Below are positions 45,962 to 46,181 of a stretch of DNA of 46,181 nucleotides, one piece after another. A program made the translations under genes and the position numbers. The notes under the pieces were generated by a model. It was not told the DNA's origin. It did not search any database and saw only the letters and a program-made list of their open reading frames with translations. The stretch's first letter is position 1, and each line of letters starts with the position of its first letter. Origin of the DNA: Lysobacterales bacterium (GTDB lineage Bacteria; Pseudomonadota; Gammaproteobacteria; Xanthomonadales; Rhodanobacteraceae); assembly GCA_021324945.1 (NCBI GenBank), contig JAJPID010000004.1:1-46181 (forward strand), read 5' to 3'.

Positions 45962-46181
45962 AACCGACGACCCCCAAACGGCAACCCGCCGTCCTCCTCA
46001 CCGGCTTTTCCCCGTTCGCCGGCGAAACTGTCAACCCATCGTGGCAGGCCGTGCGCGCGCTGAATGACGAGGTCATCGAAGGTTGTCGCGTCGTGGCGCG
46101 CGAATTGCCGACCGAATTCGAAGGTGCACTGCGCGAACTGCGCAAAATGTGGCGCGGAACGAAACCGTGCATCGCGATTGC
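45958..46181 (+). CDS. pcp: Pyroglutamyl-peptidase I (N-terminal part, cut by the window end)
   Basis: About 74 residues before the right edge. The TTG start overlaps the DUF979 stop. The family opening V-L-L-T-G-F-S-P-F-A-G-E-T-V-N-P-S-W is clear, as is A-R-E-L-P-T. It removes N-terminal 5-oxoproline (pyroglutamate) from peptides, which supplies the substrate of PxpABC encoded in the same operon. The active-site residues lie beyond the window. Confidence 0.9.
   Translation, partial: MKPTTPKRQPAVLLTGFSPFAGETVNPSWQAVRALNDEVIEGCRVVARELPTEFEGALRELRKMWRGTKPCIAI

Noticed and set aside
1-46181. CRISPR arrays, tRNA or rRNA genes, prophage genes, intact transposases
   Set aside because: Looked for on both strands and none seen.

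Overview
The window is a high-GC stretch of a gammaproteobacterial chromosome. The minus-strand order asd, (coiled-coil gene), fimV, truA, trpF, trpB, trpA, accD, folC, SPOR gene, cvpA, purF is the arrangement known from Xanthomonadales. With a LysM-type fimV, an mltD-like gene, pxpBAC and a divergent ppsR/ppsA pair, this suggests the order Xanthomonadales, probably Rhodanobacteraceae; the family is an inference. I see no rRNA or tRNA gene, prophage, CRISPR array or intact insertion sequence.

Layout. 1-176: the 3' end of an unidentified gene and a clear terminator. 274-7325: nine plus-strand genes for exported or membrane proteins, nearly all of unknown function (a glycine-rich membrane protein, a lipoprotein, a DUF1579-like and a DUF3558-like secreted protein, a zinc-ribbon membrane protein, an LCCL-domain lipoprotein, and two related small secreted proteins). 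7642-12714: a YqiB-like DUF1249 gene, the ppsR regulator divergent from ppsA, a DUF998 membrane protein coupled to ppsA, and a small membrane protein. 12840-17436: a stub of a CBS-domain gene, a threonine-dehydratase-like enzyme, an exported amidohydrolase, and a DUF455/DUF2235 gene pair. 17523-17738: a MITE-like inverted-repeat element. 17742-18661: bacterioferritin and bacterioferritin-associated ferredoxin, the latter behind a promoter overlapped by a probable Fur box.

18680-32919: a minus-strand housekeeping block for purine synthesis (purF, cvpA), envelope (SPOR protein, fimV), folate (folC), fatty acid (accD), tryptophan (trpF, trpB, trpA), tRNA pseudouridine (truA) and aspartate-family amino acid (asd) synthesis. 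Two things break the expected order: a JmjC/cupin_8 oxygenase gene resembling factor-inhibiting HIF, coupled between trpF and trpB, and a decayed remnant of an MmeI-type methyltransferase gene between folC and accD. 32974-40695: aroC with a small membrane gene that appears frameshifted at a homopolymer, prmB, psd, an unknown gene, an mltD-like lytic transglycosylase, greB and rimO.

40806-46181: a tightly coupled plus-strand operon of a dienelactone hydrolase, a HIT protein, PxpB, PxpC, PxpA, DUF969, DUF979 and a truncated pyroglutamyl peptidase. Seven consecutive junctions overlap. Pcp would release 5-oxoproline from peptides, PxpABC would hydrolyse it with ATP to glutamate, and the two membrane proteins are good candidates for its transporter.

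Two families of dispersed palindromic repeats lie between genes. One is of the TGTAGGA type; in two of its three copies the repeat end supplies the TAG stop codon of the neighbouring gene (truA, rimO).
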